From JAJPKK01 sp963802745 (GTDB lineage Bacteria; Pseudomonadota; Alphaproteobacteria; Rhizobiales; Xanthobacteraceae): a stretch of 64,000 bases of DNA. Every line of letters starts with the position of its first letter. Positions within the stretch are counted from its first letter, which is position 1. This document shows positions 37,212 through 46,496 of the stretch, one piece after another. Made by a program: the position numbers and the translations under genes. The notes beneath the pieces were generated by a model that was not told the DNA's origin, did no database searches, and saw nothing but the letters and a program-made list of their open reading frames with translations. The DNA is taken from the NCBI GenBank assembly GCA_963802745.1, contig CAWDKL010000054.1, forward strand, positions 1-64,000. Reading direction: 5' to 3'.

Positions 37212-37264
37212 GCGCGGGCGTCTCGCCCGACCGACCGACCAAGAAGCGGGCGGGATGCCCGCGC
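37212..37264. repeat. REP-like palindromic hairpin in the mntH leader
   Basis: GCGCGGGCGTCTCGCCCG (37212-37229) and CGGGCGGGATGCCCGCGC (37247-37264) can pair with two mismatches around a loop of ACC repeats. Each arm is itself nearly palindromic. Short elements of this GCGGGCG...CGCCCG style are scattered in many GC-rich genomes. It sits between the promoter and the mntH start. Confidence 0.55.
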
Positions 37265-37326
37265 CCCGGCAGCCTGCGGCGGTGGCAGCCATGGATATGG
37301 AACACCGCAGACCCGGAACGAATGGC

Positions 37327-38688
37327 ATGAGCGAACTGCGAACCGGCGTGGCGGCGCGCATCGGCTCATTGACCGATCGCAATATCGCAACGGCGCGCGA
37401 CGTGCTGGCCGGCCGCAGCCGGGGCCCGTGGGGCTATCTGGCCTTCGTGGGGCCCGCGGTGGTGGCCTCGGTCGCCTATGTGGACCCGGGCAATTTTGCC
37501 ACCAATATCCAGGCGGGGGCCAAATATGGCTACGAATTGCTATGGGTCGTGCTCGCTGCCAATCTGATCGCCATGCTGTTCCAGGCGCTGTCCGCGAAAC
37601 TCGGCATCGTCACAGGGCGTAATCTTGCGGAAATGTGCCGCGACGAATTTCCGCGATCCGTTGTGTGGGCGATGTGGATCGTCAGCGAAATTGCCGCGAT
37701 GGCGACCGATCTCGCGGAGTTTCTCGGCGGCGCCATCGGGCTGGCGTTGCTGCTGCACATTCCCCTGCTCCTCGCGATGGCGATCACGGCGTGCATCACC
37801 TACGCGATCCTGATGCTGGGGAGTTCCGGGTTCCGGCCGATCGAGCTGGTGGTCGGGGGCTTTGTGGGTCTCATCGCACTCTGCTACGCGATCGAAATGC
37901 TCATATCGCCGGTCGATTGGGGTGCGGCGGCGTTTCACACCGTGGTGCCATCCATCGCGGATGGCGAAGCACTGCTGCTGAGCGTCGGCATCATCGGCGC
38001 CACTGTGATGCCCCATGCCGTATACCTGCATTCGGCACTGATGCAGGACCGTACGCCGGTGCGCGACGACGGAGACAAGCGCCAGGTGCTGCGCTTCTCC
38101 AACCTGGAGGTCGTGCTGGCGCTCGCGGTCGCCGGCGTCGTCAACATGGCGATGGTAATGATGGCCTCGAGCGCGTTCCATGCCGGACACAGCGAGGTGG
38201 CGGAAATCGAAACCGCCTATTTGACTTTGACCCCCTTGCTGGGGGGCGCCGCCGCGGGCGTGTTCCTGCTGTCCCTCATCGCATCGGGGATTTCGAGTTC
38301 GACGGTCGGCACCCTGGCGGGCCAGATCATCATGCAGGGCTTCGTCGGCTTCCGCATCCCCATCGCGGTCCGCCGCCTTGTTACCATGGCACCGGCCTTC
38401 GTCGTGGTGGCGCTCGGAGTTAATGCTACCCAGGCGCTGGTCGGCAGCCAGGTCGTGCTCTCGATCGCGCTGCCGGTGCCGATGATCGCGCTGCTCATGT
38501 TCACCCGCCGCGCCGATATCATGGGGACGTTCGCCAACGGCCGGTTGACCAACCTGGCGGCGCTTGCCGGCACGATCGTGGTGCTGGGATTGAACGTGTT
38601 CCTGATCCTGCAGACTTTGGGGGTGCCGATTCCAGGGCTGGGCGACGGAGGCGCGGCTGCAGGAACTGCCCCTGCGGCGGCAGCATAA
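37327..38688 (+). CDS. mntH: Divalent metal cation (Mn2+) transporter MntH, NRAMP family
   Basis: About 453 residues from ATG 37327. The frame is open to 37180, but that upstream ATG lies inside the operator palindrome, so it is not used. The NRAMP metal-binding DPGN is in VAYVDPGNFATNIQAGAKYG, and the second half-site MPH is in GATVMPHAVYLHSAL. About eleven membrane helices are evident. It imports manganese with protons. Expression probably depends on the promoter and palindrome upstream and on MntR. Confidence 0.95.
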   Translation: MSELRTGVAARIGSLTDRNIATARDVLAGRSRGPWGYLAFVGPAVVASVAYVDPGNFATNIQAGAKYGYELLWVVLAANLIAMLFQALSAKLGIVTGRNLAEMCRDEFPRSVVWAMWIVSEIAAMATDLAEFLGGAIGLALLLHIPLLLAMAITACITYAILMLGSSGFRPIELVVGGFVGLIALCYAIEMLISPVDWGAAAFHTVVPSIADGEALLLSVGIIGATVMPHAVYLHSALMQDRTPVRDDGDKRQVLRFSNLEVVLALAVAGVVNMAMVMMASSAFHAGHSEVAEIETAYLTLTPLLGGAAAGVFLLSLIASGISSSTVGTLAGQIIMQGFVGFRIPIAVRRLVTMAPAFVVVALGVNATQALVGSQVVLSIALPVPMIALLMFTRRADIMGTFANGRLTNLAALAGTIVVLGLNVFLILQTLGVPIPGLGDGGAAAGTAPAAAA

Positions 38689-38689
38689 T

Positions 38690-38830
38690 CAGACCTTGCG
38701 AACGCTGCCAGCTCATCACCGCGATCCATTCGATCGGATGCTGGTCGCCCAGGCGGTGGCCGAGCCGCTGCATCTCCTCACCTGCGACGAAAAGTTGAAA
38801 CCCTACAGCGATCTGGTCATATTGGTATAG
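38690..38830 (+). pseudogene. C-terminal remnant of a VapC-type PIN-domain toxin
   Basis: Right after the mntH stop, one frame reads LRTLPAHHRDPFDRMLVAQA followed by HLLTCDEKLKPYSDLV to a stop at 38830. This is the last third of a PIN-domain toxin with the conserved HHRDPFDRMLVAQ motif. The N-terminal half, with its acidic residues, and any start codon are missing, so it is inactive debris. No antitoxin gene is next to it. Confidence 0.7.
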
Positions 38831-38996
38831 GGACGCCATTTTTGATGCTTGATGGTTTCGGAGGTAGCCGGGAAGCGGGAAACGACATCCTGGTACGGAG
38901 TTTGACACGTCCCGCATGTCGCTGAGCTCGTGCGGGCTACGAGCCTGGGCGCGTTTATCCTTCCATCCCGCGCGTCCGGCGTGATAAATTTTGTCT

Positions 38997-39269
38997 ATGA
39001 AGCAATCCGAGCCGGTCGGCGGCATTCAGTCGCAATACATCTGCACATTCCGTCCCGAGGCGAAGGGTGGCTACACCGTACGTTGCGCCGCATTCCCGGA
39101 ACTGATCACCAACGGACGTACGCTCGAAGCGGCGCGCTCGGCCGCACGCGAAGCGCTGGAGCTTTGCCTTGAAGTTTATCGGGATGAAGGATGGCCCATC
39201 CCGGAACCGGACGCCGATCCACGTCAGGTGATCAAGGAAGTCGTGCCGGCCACACTTGCCCCCGTATGA
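38997..39269 (+). CDS. HicB-like antitoxin, orphan
   Basis: 90 residues with the HicB fold (YICTFRPEAKGGYTVRCAAF, PELITNGRTLEAARSAAREA, LELCLEVYRDEG). The start may be ATG 38997 or TTG 38991. A HicA toxin should be directly next to it, but the downstream gene ends convergently 18 nt away and upstream there is only the PIN fragment. So it is solo. HicB-like solo proteins can act as regulators; no role is shown. Confidence 0.75.
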   Translation: MKQSEPVGGIQSQYICTFRPEAKGGYTVRCAAFPELITNGRTLEAARSAAREALELCLEVYRDEGWPIPEPDADPRQVIKEVVPATLAPV

Positions 39270-39287
39270 ATTTGCCTGATCCTCTCG

Positions 39288-40347
39288 TCAGCGCACGATC
39301 CGAATGCGGTGCGCCTCGCTGTCCGCCACATAGAGAACACCAGCATCAGCAAACACGCCGTGGGGGCGCGAAAGCCGGCAGCGTAGCGGGGCCGGCTCGG
39401 GGCCGTCGCCGCGCTGGCCGGTGCCGAGCACCGTCTTGATGATGCCGGTGTTGAGGTCGATGCCGCGCACCACATGGTTCTCGGTGTCGGCCACGAACAG
39501 CGTGTCGCCGGCCCAGGCGAGCCCCTTCGGCCCGCCGAGCTTGGCCGCTCGCGCCGGCCCGCCATCGCCCGCATAGCCTTGCTCGCCGGTGCCGGCCACG
39601 TGATGAATCGTACCGGCCCTGGCGGCGATCCGATAGATTGCGTTGCCTTCGCGCAGCGCGAGATAAAGATCGCCGTCGCGGTCGAACGCGATCGTCCGCG
39701 GGCCGTTCAGCGGCGCATCCTTGACCGGCGCGCCATCGGGGGTCGGCTGCCGCTCGCCGGTGCCGCCATAGGTGGTGACGATCCCGCTCGCCAGATCGAC
39801 CTGCCGGATGCGGTGGTTGCCGATATCGCAGATCAGCAGCCGGCCGCTGCGGTCCACCGCAATGCTGTGCGGCTGCCGAAGCTGCCGCTTGCGTTGCCGG
39901 CCCGCCGTCGCCGGAAAATCCCGCTCGGCCGGTTCCGGCGAAGGTGGTGGCAACGCCGGTCTTGGCGTCGATTTTCCGCACCACGTGATTGTCGCGCTCG
40001 GCGATATAGAGGTTGCCGGCGGCGTCGAACTGGATTTCATGCGGCATGTTCAAGGCCGCTGCGGTCGCCGGTCCGCCGTCGCCGCCGTAACCGCGTTGCC
40101 CATTGCCGGCGACCGTGGTCATTGCACGCGTCTTCAGGTCGAGCCGCCGGATGCGCTGATTGTCCAGATCGCAAAAATACAACGCCCCATCCGGCCCGAT
40201 GATGAGACCGTAAGGATTGTTCACCGCGCGATCCGAATAACCCGGCGCCCCGGTGCCGATGAGCGTGGACACGGTCGGCGGCGCCGCCAGCAACGGTGAC
40301 GGCGCGCACGCAAGCAGCAGAGCTTTCAGGATATCGCGACGATACAT
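39288..40347 (-). pseudogene. Secreted NHL-repeat (beta-propeller) protein, one frameshift
   Basis: It starts at ATG 40347 (GGGAGGGA ribosome site) with a signal sequence (ILKALLLACAPSPLLAAPPT). NHL blades follow: VSTLIGTGAPGYSDRAVNNP, MTTVAGNGQRGYGGDGGPAT and ATTFAGTGRAGFSGDGGPAT. Near 39887 the frame changes, and blades continue as QPHSIAVDRSGRLLICDIGN through GVLYVADSEAHRIRIVR to the stop at 39288. Removing one G in CAAGCGGCAGC restores a ~352-residue propeller. Such proteins bind ligands or act as lactonases; function is unknown. Confidence 0.8.
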
Positions 40348-40532
40348 AGAGCGTCCCTCCCGCGCGGAGCATGAACGAGTCCGCAGTTGATGAACGCATA
40401 ATAGCCCATCCACACTCCGGCAATGCATTGCCTTATGGCGTCGCGGGAATTGGGATTTTCGGTCCATCTGCAGAGAATTGGTGGGCCGGGTCCGCCAAGC
40501 GAACGCAGGCGGCCAACGGGCCTGTAGTCTGT

Positions 40533-41792
40533 TCACCCGCGCGCACCGATCCGCTCCCGCGGCTCGAACAGCGAGGTGAGCAGCGCGGCCCGGTTGGGGC
40601 GTCCGATCAATACAACGCCGTCACCCTCGCCGACGATGGCGGTCGGCGGGGGAGCGGTGTGCACGTCGCCGTCGCGGCGGTTGATCTGGACGATGAAGAA
40701 AGCGCCTTTGGCGTGCTTTTCGATCGCCGCGACCGTCATGCGCACCGCCGGGCTTTGCGGGGCGGCGGTGACGACTTCGAGTTCCATGCCGAAATTGTGC
40801 AGCACGCGCTGAAAGCCGGTCGAGCGCTCCAGCCCTTCGATGAACCGCGCCAATTCCTCGTGCAGGATCAGTTCGGCGATCCGCTCGGCGCCGATATGGG
40901 TCGGCAGCACCACCTTGTCGGCGCCGGCATGCAACAGCTTGCTCTCGGTGCTCGACAATTCGCCGCGGGCGACGATCGCCAGATTGGGATTGAGCGCCCG
41001 CGCGCTCAGCGTGATGAACACATTGAGCGCGTCGTTCGACAGCACGGTTGCCAGCGCGTGCGCCCGCATGACGCCGGCGGCCAGCAGGCCGGCCTCGCTG
41101 GTGGCGTCGCCCTGGATGCAGAGATAGCCCTGACGGCGGGCCTCGTCGGCGCGCGCTTCGTTCTCTTCAAGGATGACCAGGCCGGCGCTGCTTGCGGTCA
41201 GCGACCGGGCCAGCACGGAACCGAAGCGGCCGAAACCGCAAACGATGACGTGCCCTTTGAGCTGATCGATTTGTGCATTCATGCGCTTCAGGCCCATGAC
41301 CTTGTTGAGCTGGCTGACGGTGATGTATTGCACCAGCGCGCCAGTCAGGAAGATGATGCCGGTGCAGCCCAAGACGATCAGCGAAATGGTGATGGCATCC
41401 AAAGCCGGCGTGTTGATCGGCCGGGTCTCGCCGTAGCCGACCGTGAACACCGTGATGATGACCATGTAGAGGGCGTCGCGGAAGCTCCAGCCGACCGCCA
41501 TATAGGCCGCGGTGGCAAGCACCATCACGACGATCATGAAGGCGATGCCGACGGTGAGATTGCGCACCGGCGAGTCGAGCAGACCGCTCATCCGCGGCTT
41601 GGGCACGCGGCGGATCGGACGCGGCCGGCGGCGCCGGGCAGGTGTAGCCGGTGCCGGCCGGTCGGCTGATTTTTCCGGCGTTGATTTTTCGGCAGGAGGC
41701 GCGTCAGCAGGCGGCGCGTCAGCAGGCGGCGCAGGAGTGACAACGTCCGGCAGAGCGACCGGACCCGCGTCCGGAGCATCGCCCGCTCTCAT
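40533..41792 (-). CDS. Potassium channel protein with RCK (TrkA-N/TrkA-C) domains
   Basis: 419 residues. A proline-rich cytoplasmic N-terminus carries the repeat APPADAPPADAPPAE (an 18-bp DNA repeat near 41698-41733). Two membrane helices follow with the selectivity filter TVFTVGYGE between them. Then come a Rossmann TrkA-N domain (HVIVCGFGRFGSVLARSLTA) and a TrkA-C region (VVTAAPQSPAVRMTVAAIEK). It is a two-helix ligand-gated K+ channel of the MthK/Kch type. ATG 41792 has GGTGAG upstream; a GTG at 41822 is the alternative. Confidence 0.9.
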   Translation of the reverse strand: MRAGDAPDAGPVALPDVVTPAPPADAPPADAPPAEKSTPEKSADRPAPATPARRRRPRPIRRVPKPRMSGLLDSPVRNLTVGIAFMIVVMVLATAAYMAVGWSFRDALYMVIITVFTVGYGETRPINTPALDAITISLIVLGCTGIIFLTGALVQYITVSQLNKVMGLKRMNAQIDQLKGHVIVCGFGRFGSVLARSLTASSAGLVILEENEARADEARRQGYLCIQGDATSEAGLLAAGVMRAHALATVLSNDALNVFITLSARALNPNLAIVARGELSSTESKLLHAGADKVVLPTHIGAERIAELILHEELARFIEGLERSTGFQRVLHNFGMELEVVTAAPQSPAVRMTVAAIEKHAKGAFFIVQINRRDGDVHTAPPPTAIVGEGDGVVLIGRPNRAALLTSLFEPRERIGARG

Positions 41793-42113
41793 CGGCTCAC
41801 CGGCGCCCCCGTGATCTGCCACCGTCAGTTCGCGCTCTTATCGCTTTCGCCTCAAGCCACAATTCCGTCCGTCCATGGTCTCCCACGATCGCCAGGACCG
41901 TGCAGCCCTGCGGGCTTGCGGACGCAATTCAACCATTTCGGACGCATGCATGAAATGCGCCAAGCGGCGGCGGCTCCGAGCGTTCCCCGACCGCGGGTGG
42001 AGCGAATCGGCGAAACCCCATCTTCGCGCTGACAAGCCATGCCGCCGGCGATAAGATCGTTGCGGCGAACACCAAGCAGGCCGGGCACCGGCCGCGGTTC
42101 GGGAGGAAACGCC
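41793..42113. other. Divergent gap between the K+ channel and the alpha/beta hydrolase
   Basis: About 320 nt that must contain promoters for two divergent genes. No convincing -35/-10 pair or repeat was found. Confidence 0.4.
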
Positions 42114-43286
42114 ATGTGGAAATCGATCAGTGCTGCCGCGCTCATCGCGGGATTGAATGTCGTTTCGCCGGCACTCGCCGAGGAGGCGCTGGCGATCGCC
42201 AAACAGGGTTATTTCTTCGTCGGCGGCAAATACGTAACCGTCGGCGACAAGCAGGTGATGACCGGGCAAGCTTATGTCGAATATCAGGTGCCGGAGAAAC
42301 GCACCCAACCCTATCCGCTGGTGATCGTGCCGGGCGCGGCGCAGACCGCGACCAATTTCAACGGCACGGCCGACGGCCGCGAAGGCTGGACGCAATATTT
42401 CCTGCGCCGCGGCTATGCGGTCTACATGGTCGATCAGCCGGGCCGGGCGCGTTCGGGCTACCAGCCGGACACCGAAGGCCCGCAGGCCTACCCGCAGATA
42501 CTGAACGTGCAGCAGCGTTTCACCGCGCCGGGGAAATATAATTTGTGGCCGCAGGCGCACCTGCACACGCAGTGGCCGGGTACCGGCATGAAGGGCGACG
42601 AAATCTTCGACCAGTTCTATGCCTCGCAAGTGCCGTTCGTGGCCAAGCCCGAAGTGACGCAGGCGCTCAACCGCGACGCCATGGTGGCGCTGATCGACAA
42701 GCTCGGGCCGGTCGTGGTGATGGTGCATTCCCAGTCCGGCGCCTACGGCTTGCTCGCGGCCGATCAGCGGCCGGCGCTCGTCAAAGCGCTGATCGTGGTG
42801 GAGGGTGCAGCGCCGACGGTGCATGACATCAATCTGGTGGGCGGGTCGCAGTGGTATAATTACGGTCCCGCCGGCCGGCCGTGGGGTTTCAGCGCGGTCC
42901 CTGTCACCTATGCGCCGCCGGTGCGCGATGCGTCCGAACTTGCCTTCGAAGAGCAGGCCAAGTCGGACGCGCCGGACGTCGCCAAATGCTGGCTGCAGAA
43001 GGCGCCGGCGCGGCAACTGCCCAACTTGCAAAAGATGCCGATCTCGATCGTCATGGGCGAAGCCTCGTTCTATGCGGCCTACGGTCACTGCCTGGTGAAA
43101 TACCTGGAACAGGCCGGCGTGCACCCGACCTTCTTCAACCTCGGCGCGATGGGGATCCACGGCAACGGCCACATGATGATGCTGGAGAAGAACTCCGATC
43201 AGATCGCCGGCATCATGGAGACCTGGGTGCGCAAGTCGCTCAACGAAGCCAATGCCGGAGCAGCGCCGGTGCGGGCCGGACAGTAA
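42114..43286 (+). CDS. Exported alpha/beta hydrolase
   Basis: 390 residues from ATG 42114 (GGGAGGAAA ribosome site) with a signal peptide (ISAAALIAGLNVVSPALA). The hydrolase fold shows PYPLVIVPGAAQTATNFNGT, a nucleophile serine in VMVHSQSGAYGLLAA, and a catalytic histidine in GIHGNGHMMMLEKN. The style is that of secreted esterase-like hydrolases common in soil Alphaproteobacteria. Substrate unknown. The metallo-beta-lactamase-fold gene follows in the same direction. Confidence 0.85.
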   Translation: MWKSISAAALIAGLNVVSPALAEEALAIAKQGYFFVGGKYVTVGDKQVMTGQAYVEYQVPEKRTQPYPLVIVPGAAQTATNFNGTADGREGWTQYFLRRGYAVYMVDQPGRARSGYQPDTEGPQAYPQILNVQQRFTAPGKYNLWPQAHLHTQWPGTGMKGDEIFDQFYASQVPFVAKPEVTQALNRDAMVALIDKLGPVVVMVHSQSGAYGLLAADQRPALVKALIVVEGAAPTVHDINLVGGSQWYNYGPAGRPWGFSAVPVTYAPPVRDASELAFEEQAKSDAPDVAKCWLQKAPARQLPNLQKMPISIVMGEASFYAAYGHCLVKYLEQAGVHPTFFNLGAMGIHGNGHMMMLEKNSDQIAGIMETWVRKSLNEANAGAAPVRAGQ

Positions 43287-43395
43287 GGGGCCTCGGGGCT
43301 CCCGGGCCACGATCGATCTGGCCCGGATCACTCTTTTCAGCGCCACGCCCGCGGTTGTCGCGGGCATGGCGGCAAACTTCGGATGGGAGGCGGGC

Positions 43396-44379
43396 ATGAA
43401 GCGGATTTGGGCGGCATTGTTCATCACAAGCGGCGTGCTCGTGGGCGCTGCCATGGCGGCATCGGGTGGCGCGCTCGCGCAGCCGGTCCCGGATTCCCGC
43501 GACGCGCACCTCGCGGCCGCCAAGGCTGCGGCGGGGTTCGATTTCACTGGTACGCTCGCGCGCATCTGCATCGCGCCGCAGACCGGGCCGGGGGCCGACG
43601 TGCGTCCGCCGCCTCCGCCCGAACGCGCAACCTGGTTCACCGAACCCGCAAAAGTGTTCGACAATCTGTATTTCGTCGGCACGAAGTTTCACTCGTCCTG
43701 GGCGCTCACGACGAGTGAAGGCATCATCCTCATCGACACGCTCTATGACTATGCGTCGGACGAGGCGATCCTCGGCGGCATGAAGAAGCTGGGACTCGAC
43801 CCGACGACGGTAAAATATGTCATCATCAGCCACGCCCACGGTGATCACGTCGGCGGCGCTAAGCTGATGCAGGACCGTTTCGGCGCCCGCCTCGTCATGG
43901 GCGGGCCGGATTGGGATTCGATCGAAAAATCCGTCAATCAGTACCCTAATGGCAAGCCGAAGCGCGATATTGTGGCGGGCGACGGCGACAAGATCACGCT
44001 CGGTGATACCACCGTGACGCTCGTCCTCACGCCCGGCCATACCCCCGGAACCGTGTCGATGTTCTTTACCGTGAAGGATAATGGACGGCCGCTCACGGTC
44101 GCGTATTCCGGCGGGACGGCGTTCAATTTCGTCAACGACGTGCCGCACTTCGACACCTATATTGTGTCGCAGCGCAAGATGGCCCAACTCGCGCAAAACC
44201 TCGGCGCCACCGTGCTGATGTCGAACCATTCGGAATTCGACAATGCGGTGACCAAGATCAAGATGCTGCCAGGCCGTCGGGCTGGCGAGCCGCATCCGTT
44301 CGAACTAGGCGGCGCTGCCGTGCTGCGCTATTTCAAGGTACTGGACGAATGTGCCCAGGCGGCGCGGATGAAGTTGTGA
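43396..44379 (+). CDS. Exported metallo-beta-lactamase-fold hydrolase (subclass B3-like)
   Basis: 327 residues from ATG 43396 (GGGAGG upstream) with a signal peptide (AALFITSGVLVGAAMAAS). The zinc motif SHAHGDHVGG, a later TPGHTPGTVSMFF and SNHSEFDN histidines give the full metal set of the fold. The layout (VFDNLYFVGTKFHSSWALTT, then GIILIDTLYDY) is that of subclass-B3-like secreted enzymes. Activity could be beta-lactamase, lactonase or another esterase; resistance cannot be inferred. Confidence 0.85.
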   Translation: MKRIWAALFITSGVLVGAAMAASGGALAQPVPDSRDAHLAAAKAAAGFDFTGTLARICIAPQTGPGADVRPPPPPERATWFTEPAKVFDNLYFVGTKFHSSWALTTSEGIILIDTLYDYASDEAILGGMKKLGLDPTTVKYVIISHAHGDHVGGAKLMQDRFGARLVMGGPDWDSIEKSVNQYPNGKPKRDIVAGDGDKITLGDTTVTLVLTPGHTPGTVSMFFTVKDNGRPLTVAYSGGTAFNFVNDVPHFDTYIVSQRKMAQLAQNLGATVLMSNHSEFDNAVTKIKMLPGRRAGEPHPFELGGAAVLRYFKVLDECAQAARMKL

Positions 44380-44571
44380 GCAAACCGCTTGGCAGCCTGG
44401 GCGTGGGTTTCACTCCCGTGCCCATCGGCAGCGAATTGCAATGGGCCGATGCCAGGCCAGCCGCTAACAGACCAATCCCGGTCGTGATGAATGCCGGTGG
44501 TCGGGTGGGACCTGCGCAATTTTGCCCAGCCTGCCCGGCCGCACTGCTGCCGAAATGAGCCGACGGATGCT

Positions 44572-44647
44572 TGGTGGAGCTGAGGGGATTTGAACCCCTG
44601 ACCTCCGCAGTGCGATTGCGGCGCTCTCCCATCTGAGCTACAGCCCC
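44572..44647 (-). tRNA. tRNA-Ala (anticodon CGC)
   Basis: The minus strand reads GGGGCTGTAGCTCAG for the acceptor and D arm, an anticodon stem CCGCA/TGCGG around ATCGCAC (anticodon CGC), the T arm GGTTCAAATCC and the acceptor end CAGCTCC, with CCA encoded. 76 nt; all stems pair. Confidence 0.96.
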
Positions 44648-44697
44648 TAACGGTCCGGCCGCGCCCATGGCGCCACGCGTCCCGCAAAGTCGCCGCC

Positions 44698-44726
44698 ATT
44701 TACGGGGGCGGTTGTGCTCGTGTCAA
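44698..44726 (-). promoter_or_regulatory. Promoter of tRNA-Ala
   Basis: On the minus strand TTGACA (44726-44721), a 17-nt spacer and GTAAAT (44703-44698) lie about 50 nt before the tRNA. The -35 is perfect; the -10 is weak. Confidence 0.45.
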
Positions 44727-44757
44727 GCATGGCGTCGCGATTGGGCACGCACGGGTG

Positions 44758-45642
44758 TCACTCCGTTTTGGCGCCCGCGGTCCGGCCCTGTGGCGCCTCA
44801 ATACCATCCGGCGTCCAACCAGGTCGCGCAAACATATAGGAAAATCGCTCGCGCCAGCTTCGGGTTCGCCACAGGTCGCGCAACAGCGCCGCATACTCGC
44901 GGAACAGCAGCACAAGCGGATTGCGTGATGTGTCCGGGTGTACCAGCCCAAATCGCAGCGGAATATCGGGATTTTCGGGGGTATAGGTGCCGAACAGACG
45001 ATCGAACACCATCAACGTGCCGCCGTAGTTGCGATCGAGATATTCGTCATTGCTGGCATGATGGACGCGATGCGCCGAGGGCGTGTTGAGGATTCCCTCC
45101 AATGGTCCCAGCCGGGGAATCAGCGTCGTATGCAGCCAAAACTGATAGAGCAGGCTCGCGCTGACCATGCCGAACACCCAGACCGGGTCGAAGCCGATCC
45201 ACACCAGCGGCATGTAAAACAGCCAGCTGAACGAGAGCACCGGCGTCCAGTTCAGACGGCCAGCGGCCAAAAGGGTCAATTCCTCGGGCGAATGGTGGAC
45301 CCGATGGGTACTCCAGAGCAGGCGCACCAAATGCGCTTCCCGATGGTACCAATAATAGGCGAACTCGACGAGCACGAACAGCAGTACCACGTTCCACCAT
45401 TGGCCCAGATCGACCGTGGCGATGCGGTAGTGCCAGACAACCACTGCAATGCCGGCGGTAATGACCGCATGGCTCACGATGCCTGACGCCGAGTGTCCCA
45501 ACGCGATCGCCAGGGAGGCCAGCCCATCGCGCCACGGATAGCGACCGTGCATTTGGATATACAGAACCGCTTCGATCGCAACCGCAAGCAGCAGAGCGGG
45601 GATAAATATCCCGGCGATCATGGGATTGTGGAATAATTCCAC
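44758..45642 (-). CDS. Sterol desaturase / fatty acid hydroxylase family membrane protein
   Basis: 294 residues with four to five membrane helices and the di-iron histidine boxes of the family: HREAH, HRVHH and HRVHHASN. Pfam-type FA_hydroxylase proteins hydroxylate or desaturate lipids, including hopanoid or carotenoid substrates in bacteria; the substrate is unknown. The start at 45642 gives a typical N-terminus. Confidence 0.9.
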   Translation of the reverse strand: MELFHNPMIAGIFIPALLLAVAIEAVLYIQMHGRYPWRDGLASLAIALGHSASGIVSHAVITAGIAVVVWHYRIATVDLGQWWNVVLLFVLVEFAYYWYHREAHLVRLLWSTHRVHHSPEELTLLAAGRLNWTPVLSFSWLFYMPLVWIGFDPVWVFGMVSASLLYQFWLHTTLIPRLGPLEGILNTPSAHRVHHASNDEYLDRNYGGTLMVFDRLFGTYTPENPDIPLRFGLVHPDTSRNPLVLLFREYAALLRDLWRTRSWRERFSYMFARPGWTPDGIEAPQGRTAGAKTE

Positions 45643-45831
45643 CCTGGCGGTTCCCTTTTAGCGGGGGCGCCAAATCGCGCTACGGCCTGCGGCCGAACGC
45701 GCTTGGCAGTCATTGGCGACAACATCAATCTGGCCACCGGCTATGATGGCCCCTGCGATCACACCAAGTCGGGCAGGCGATGTGACCACCAATACGCAAG
45801 CACCCAATCGGGTCGTGCCTACGCGAAGCAG

Positions 45832-46119
45832 CTACTTGAGGAGCCGGAGGCATTCGCCCGCAGCTACGGCACTCGACCGCGCGGTCGCGCGCGGCACTTG
45901 TCCCGAGATCACCATCGCCCTGACCTTTTTGACGAGGATATCCCTGATGTTGCTGTCCGGTCTGATGTCCGGCGCGGTTGCTTGATAGATCACGCTCGCT
46001 TCGCCGGGCAGCGTTGCGGCGCACGCTGCCGCCGATGCAGGGTTGGCCGACGCGGCCGCCGGTATCGCGGCCAACAAAATCACAGGAGCAAAGGTACCAA
46101 CACTCTTAAGCCTCACCAT
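45832..46119 (-). CDS. Small secreted protein of unknown function
   Basis: 95 residues with a signal peptide (FAPVILLAAIPAAASA) and a mature part with two cysteines (SAAACAATLP and AAGECLRLLK) that could pair. Similar short secreted proteins are common in Bradyrhizobium-like genomes without known role. GGAG lies upstream of the ATG. Confidence 0.6.
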   Translation of the reverse strand: MVRLKSVGTFAPVILLAAIPAAASANPASAAACAATLPGEASVIYQATAPDIRPDSNIRDILVKKVRAMVISGQVPRATARSSAVAAGECLRLLK

Positions 46120-46496
46120 CCGCCAGTCTCCGTCCGATCCACCCCAGATATGTCTACCACGCGTGAAGGGCTAAACCGAATTAGCCGCGCTCGGTTACGC
46201 TCTCCAGCGGCGTACCCGCGCTTGTCGCCAAACTCCATGTCTTCTTTGCGGCATCCGGCCAGCGTGGGACCGATGGCTGGGGCAAGCCGGGCACGACTTC
46301 GCAGAGCGGGCTCGGCGCAACCGGAATCCGACCTAAACTTGAGCTAACTGAGCGGCTGGCAACGGCGCCCAGAAAAGAAAGATCGGCCGGCTTTGGACGA
46401 CGGCGCGCCAACCGCATGCGCGGGTGTGCCGGCTTGGCGATTTGCACACCGCGTGCCGATGCGGCATGGTGGCCGCACCCTGGTAGACGAACGCCC
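46120..46496. other. Divergent intergenic region, nothing identified
   Basis: 377 nt between a minus-strand secreted protein and the plus-strand amine oxidase. Frames present are shadows or extensions. No repeat or clear promoter seen. Confidence 0.4.

Noticed and set aside
37180..37326. Upstream start for MntH at 37180
   Set aside because: That ATG lies inside the operator palindrome and at the expected transcription start, and the extra residues come from the REP-like hairpin.
39266..39300. HicA toxin downstream of HicB
   Set aside because: The frame starting MNLPDPL does not continue as HicA, and the NHL gene ends convergently there.
41838..43682. 614-residue minus-strand open frame
   Set aside because: It lies antisense to two clear exported enzymes (alpha/beta hydrolase and metallo-beta-lactamase fold). 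It is a GC-bias shadow with no family motifs.
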